Shown here piece by piece: positions 22,156 through 24,963 of a stretch of 24,963 bases of DNA; the stretch's first letter is position 1; each line of letters begins with the position of its first letter. Location: NCBI GenBank assembly GCA_031378715.1, contig JANNEN010000377.1:1-24963 (forward strand). Reading direction: 5' to 3'. This DNA comes from Emticicia sp031378715 (GTDB lineage Bacteria > Bacteroidota > Bacteroidia > Cytophagales > Spirosomataceae). A program made the position numbers and the translations under genes. Below the pieces are notes generated by a model. The model was not told the origin of the DNA, made no database searches, and was given only the letters and a program-made list of their open reading frames with translations.

Positions 22156-22632
22156 TTACAGCGATGCCGTATCGTTTTTGGGAGCAACAAAACGCTTGCC
22201 TTTCTGACCTTTGTTCTTCTCTAACTCATTTCTCAGATAATCAGCAGGAAAAAAACCTCGATACCGACCTACAAACTTAGACTTTGGGTCTAACATGACT
22301 AACGTCGGATACGCATCAACCGCAAAACGGTCAGCAATGGCCATACCATCAAAAGAGTCTATATCTACTTTATAAATCATGTAGTTAGCGTTGAGAAATG
22401 ACGCTAAGTTTGGATTAGTAAATGTTTCGTTTTCCATTTTCTTGCACGGCCCACACCAACTTGCCCAAAAATCAAGCATGATGGGTTTTTTCATTTTCTT
22501 GGCTTCTCGCAAAAAATCATCATAGCTACCTTTATAAAAATTCACTTGGCTTTGAGCAGCATCATTCACATCGGTATATGATGCAAAAAGTATGAAGGAT
22601 ATTCCCAACAAAAGCATTAGTCTAATTCTCAT
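22156..22632 (-). CDS. Exported thioredoxin-family protein
   Basis: A 158-residue thioredoxin-fold protein. Residues 1-18 are a hydrophobic signal (MRIRLMLLLGISFILFAS), so it acts in the periplasm. The active site is WCGPCK with C60 and C63, after LDFWASW; the cis-proline is P109 in AYPTL. The protein reads FYKGSYDDFLREAKKMKKP at the start of the fold, as in DUF255/thioredoxin_7-like members that handle disulfides in exported proteins. The C-terminal tail (KGQKGKRFVAPKNDTASL) is basic and probably disordered. It is a single gene: a strong bidirectional hairpin separates it from the repeat protein upstream, which itself has several paired cysteines and could be a client. That link is inference. 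Confidence 0.9.
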   Translation of the reverse strand: MRIRLMLLLGISFILFASYTDVNDAAQSQVNFYKGSYDDFLREAKKMKKPIMLDFWASWCGPCKKMENETFTNPNLASFLNANYMIYKVDIDSFDGMAIADRFAVDAYPTLVMLDPKSKFVGRYRGFFPADYLRNELEKNKGQKGKRFVAPKNDTASL

Positions 22633-22771
22633 GGTTTACTGTATTAAAGTTATAGAATAGTATAGAACCCATGCCAAAAAACTTAGCGAAAGGCGACATT
22701 ACTATCATAACAAATATTAAGCCATATTTCCAAAAATAGCTTTACACCCCATATTTTTCACTTAGATAACA

Positions 22772-22811
22772 AAAAAAATGGCTGATTTCTTTCGAAATCA
22801 GCCATTTTTTT
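22772..22811 (-). terminator. Strong terminator after the repeat-protein gene
   Basis: Arms 22772-22789 and 22794-22811 are perfect 18-bp reverse complements (AAAAAAATGGCTGATTTC on the left) with a 4-base loop, ending in seven T on either strand. It lies 19 bases past the stop of the minus-strand repeat protein. Confidence 0.9.
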
Positions 22812-22830
22812 ACTGTTATCTATCAATCTC

Positions 22831-24963
22831 TTATAGATTGTAATCTACACCAAGAGATTTCAAGGTTTCGAGATTCAAGTTGCCTGATGGCAAATTATTA
22901 TCTTTTTGATACTTGATGATAGCCGCATTGGTACGTGGTCCAAGTACGTTATCATCTGGACCTGGATCGTAACCCTTAGCTCTCAAAGCCTTTTGGATTG
23001 CACGAACCGTAGCCGAAGTGATTTTGTTTCCGCAAAGAATCTCTACCCAGTCAGCATAAGTTCCGCTACTTGTCATTGACACAGTAGAATAAGAACCATA
23101 CTCAGCAGGAATTTCTCTCTCCGACGTAGCGGCAGGAGTTTTCACTACTGTTTTTGTGATAGTACGATATTCGGCAGGAATTTCTTTTTCTTCCGTACCT
23201 GCTGCCGATGCTACTACTTGCTTCGTGATAGTACGATATTCGCCAGGAATTTCGATTTCACGAGTTTGTGGTTGAGCAGCAATCATGTACTTAGTGATTG
23301 AGCGATACTCGGCTGGTACATCAATTTCACGTACCTGTGGGCCGCAACCGCCATTTCCTGCTACAATTCCGTTACCAGAACCTGCACCCGAACCCGACCC
23401 TGAACCAGAACCATCAGCACACGCATATTTAGTACGAGTAGCATAAACTGCTGGTACATCCATCTCACGGGTTGTGGCAGGAGCTACCAAGGCTTGCTTA
23501 GTACGAGTAGCATATACTGCTGGTACTTCGATTTCTTTTACTTGGGCAGCCTGGGCTACAACCTGCTTCGTAATTGTTTCGTACTGAGCCGCAACAGGAA
23601 TCTCTCTTGTTTGTGGGCCACGAGCTACTACTTGCTTCGTGATGGTTTCGTATTGAGCTGGTACTTCGATTTCTTTGTACTGAGCCGCCGCCGAAACAAC
23701 CGTCTTAGTGATGGTAGCATATTGAGCGGTAGCCGCTCCACCCGTAAATGCCTGTGCCGCCGAAAGTCCTGCACCCGCTGGCTCGTAGCCATCAAGCATT
23801 TGCTTTGTAAGCGTAGCATACTGAGCCGCAACTTCTACTTCACGCACCGATGCTGGTTGAGCAATCACTTGCTTAGTGATAGTTGCCGTTTGGGCTGGCG
23901 TTACGCTTTCTCTCACACCCGCTGGTGTTTTCAATACTTGCTTTGTTACGGTCTTGTATTCCGCAGGAATCTCAACCAAACACAACTGCAAACAATCGTC
24001 TGGGTTGGCACTCAAACACGAAGGATCAAGTTTACGCTTCTCGTATTTTGTGTATGAGTCACGAATCTTCACTTTCTCGGTTACTGTTTCGTAGGTTGGC
24101 GGAGTTACGACCAAGGTCTTTACTGGCTCTTTCACTACGATAGTTTCAGTAACGGTTCTGTACGTTGCTGGTACAATCTCATAACGCTTGGCTGCTTCTT
24201 TGGCTAAAAATTGCTCGGTTACAGTTTTGTACTTTGGGCGTTGTCCACCCGCAACGGATGTTGCTGCTTCACGAACCATTACTTGCTCGGTTTCAGTTTT
24301 GAACTGAGCAGGTATCACCTCATAACGCTTGTAAGCAGGGCGAACCTCTACTCTTTCGGTTACGGCCTTAAACTCAATGGCGTTATCAACGGCCAAATTG
24401 TTGTAAGCTGGCTTTACCATAAACTGCTCCGACATAGTCTTGTAAACCGCAGGGATTACCTCAAAACGCTTCGAGGCTTCTTTCACGATTACTTGCTCGG
24501 TTTCGGTTTTGAATTGGGCAGGAATAACCTCCAATTTTTTGTAACCTTCACGTACCAAGATTTGCTCGGTCGATGGCTTGAAGCAAGGGGCGTTTGCATC
24601 ACCTCTGCCAGCACCGTTACCAGCACCATTGCCAGCGGCTCCGCCAGTTAATGATGTGTTGCAACCAATGATTTCGTAACGCTTGTATGCAGGGCGAGTT
24701 TCCATTTGCTCTGCAACTGATTTGTACGCACCTGAACCCGCTACTACTTCGGTTCTTTTGCCTGGCTCTTTTACCATCACTTGCTCCGTAACGGTTTTGT
24801 AAGCGGAGGTAGAGGCCTGAATAACTTTTGAACCTTCCTTTACAAGGATTTGCTCAGTAGTTGTACCTAATTCGGGTGAAGACGCACTCAACACTTTACC
24901 ACCTTCTTTTGCGATGTACTGCTCGGTACGAGTAGTAAATTGGGCGGGCTTCAAACATTTTGC
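22831..24963 (-). CDS. Large repeat protein with C-terminal peptidoglycan-binding domain (5' end outside window)
   Basis: At least 710 residues; the frame stays open to the window edge, so the N-terminus and any signal peptide are missing. About 23 tandem units of roughly 23 residues fill everything up to the last 89 residues. Units 1-12 follow YKTVTEQVMVKEAxKRYEVIPA; units 13-23 follow YETITKQVVAxxAQTREIEVPA. Three interruptions are bounded by cysteines, two of them glycine-rich. The C-terminus (about 645-710; ATVRAIQKALRAKGYDPGPD, GPRTNAAI, YQKDNNL) is a PG_binding_1 domain that would tether it to the cell wall. Alternating Thr/hydrophobic positions suggest stacked beta-strands. Function is unknown; a structural or adhesive envelope role is inferred. 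Confidence 0.85.
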   Translation of the reverse strand, partial: AKCLKPAQFTTRTEQYIAKEGGKVLSASSPELGTTTEQILVKEGSKVIQASTSAYKTVTEQVMVKEPGKRTEVVAGSGAYKSVAEQMETRPAYKRYEIIGCNTSLTGGAAGNGAGNGAGRGDANAPCFKPSTEQILVREGYKKLEVIPAQFKTETEQVIVKEASKRFEVIPAVYKTMSEQFMVKPAYNNLAVDNAIEFKAVTERVEVRPAYKRYEVIPAQFKTETEQVMVREAATSVAGGQRPKYKTVTEQFLAKEAAKRYEIVPATYRTVTETIVVKEPVKTLVVTPPTYETVTEKVKIRDSYTKYEKRKLDPSCLSANPDDCLQLCLVEIPAEYKTVTKQVLKTPAGVRESVTPAQTATITKQVIAQPASVREVEVAAQYATLTKQMLDGYEPAGAGLSAAQAFTGGAATAQYATITKTVVSAAAQYKEIEVPAQYETITKQVVARGPQTREIPVAAQYETITKQVVAQAAQVKEIEVPAVYATRTKQALVAPATTREMDVPAVYATRTKYACADGSGSGSGSGAGSGNGIVAGNGGCGPQVREIDVPAEYRSITKYMIAAQPQTREIEIPGEYRTITKQVVASAAGTEEKEIPAEYRTITKTVVKTPAATSEREIPAEYGSYSTVSMTSSGTYADWVEILCGNKITSATVRAIQKALRAKGYDPGPDDNVLGPRTNAAIIKYQKDNNLPSGNLNLETLKSLGVDYNL
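23101..24963 (-). repeat. Coding tandem repeats, about 69-bp period, two classes
   Basis: About 23 units encode 23-residue repeats of the peptidoglycan-binding-domain protein. The class changes from TEQV-VKE to TKQVVA near 23950-24080, at the unit carrying PSCLSANPDDCLQLC. Units are similar in protein but diverged in DNA, so the array is old rather than freshly expanded, apart from near-identical short stretches such as those around 23560 and 23630. Confidence 0.8.

Noticed and set aside
23494..24143. Long plus-strand open frames across the repeat protein
   Set aside because: They are antisense to the in-frame tandem repeats; the periodic codon use of the repeats keeps the other strand open. 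Their translations are rich in Leu, Ser, Arg and Tyr without any domain.
24580..24620. RGD triplet (GRGDANAPC) as a host-adhesion motif
   Set aside because: A single RGD in a glycine-rich loop of a bacterial protein is expected by chance and there is no other sign of integrin binding.
22831..24963. CRISPR-like periodic repeats
   Set aside because: The period of about 69 bp is coding, continuous and without unique spacers; it reflects 23-residue protein repeats.
1..24963. tRNA, rRNA or riboswitch genes
   Set aside because: No cloverleaf with a GGTTCGAATC-like T-arm, no rRNA core sequence, and no recognisable riboswitch core was found in the intergenic spaces by eye.

Overview
The window comes from a Bacteroidota chromosome, most likely a member of the order Cytophagales. 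The signs are: many exact matches to the Bacteroidota -7 promoter element TAnnTTTG, weak ribosome binding sites, a TonB-dependent receptor with an N-terminal carboxypeptidase-regulatory-like domain, a DUF2723 membrane glycosyltransferase, paired FKBP lipoproteins next to a DHH phosphoesterase, and a ParC-type topoisomerase subunit with Bacteroidota-like sequence. No rRNA, tRNA, CRISPR array, prophage or complete insertion sequence was seen. Most genes are chromosomal housekeeping or envelope genes, with small accessory insertions. Family assignments rest on recognised motifs and were not checked against a database.

Layout. 1-193: a terminator hairpin and a MITE-like palindromic element with perfect 18-bp ends. 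235-2756 (minus): a four-gene signalling cluster encoding a small Cys-containing protein, a 7-TM protein, a HisKA_3 kinase and a LuxR-type response regulator. 2994-3620: a cold-shock protein (minus) and a divergent PspC-domain protein (plus). 3694-6300 (minus): parC. 6517-9501 (plus): DUF2723 glycosyltransferase. 9650-13559 (plus): a ZnuD-like TonB-dependent receptor, an inserted PIN-toxin/antitoxin pair, and a small lipoprotein. 13679-16148 (plus): a 5'-nucleotidase-like HAD protein, a DUF4143 ATPase and a YhhN membrane protein. 16175-18224 (minus): a small HExxH protein and a PafA-type phosphatase. 18414-22028 (plus): NrnA-like DHH phosphoesterase, two FKBP lipoproteins and an unknown protein. 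22156-24963 (minus): a periplasmic thioredoxin and a large repeat protein with a C-terminal peptidoglycan-binding domain, cut by the window edge.

The most informative signals are these. (1) The same inverted repeat, TGCAA-N5-TTGCA, lies on the promoter of the TonB receptor gene and on the promoter of the lipoprotein gene about 3.3 kb away. This argues for one metal-responsive (Zur-like) regulon with a toxin-antitoxin pair inserted inside it. (2) The antitoxin of that pair carries an internal hydrophobic helix long enough to span a membrane. (3) The kinase cluster looks like a sensor split over several polypeptides. (4) The repeat protein has two classes of 23-residue repeats, broken by Cys-bounded glycine-rich loops. 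(5) The DHH phosphoesterase gene appears to be transcribed without a leader.

No stretch longer than 300 bases lacks a gene; the shorter gaps hold the promoters, terminators and repeats listed below.
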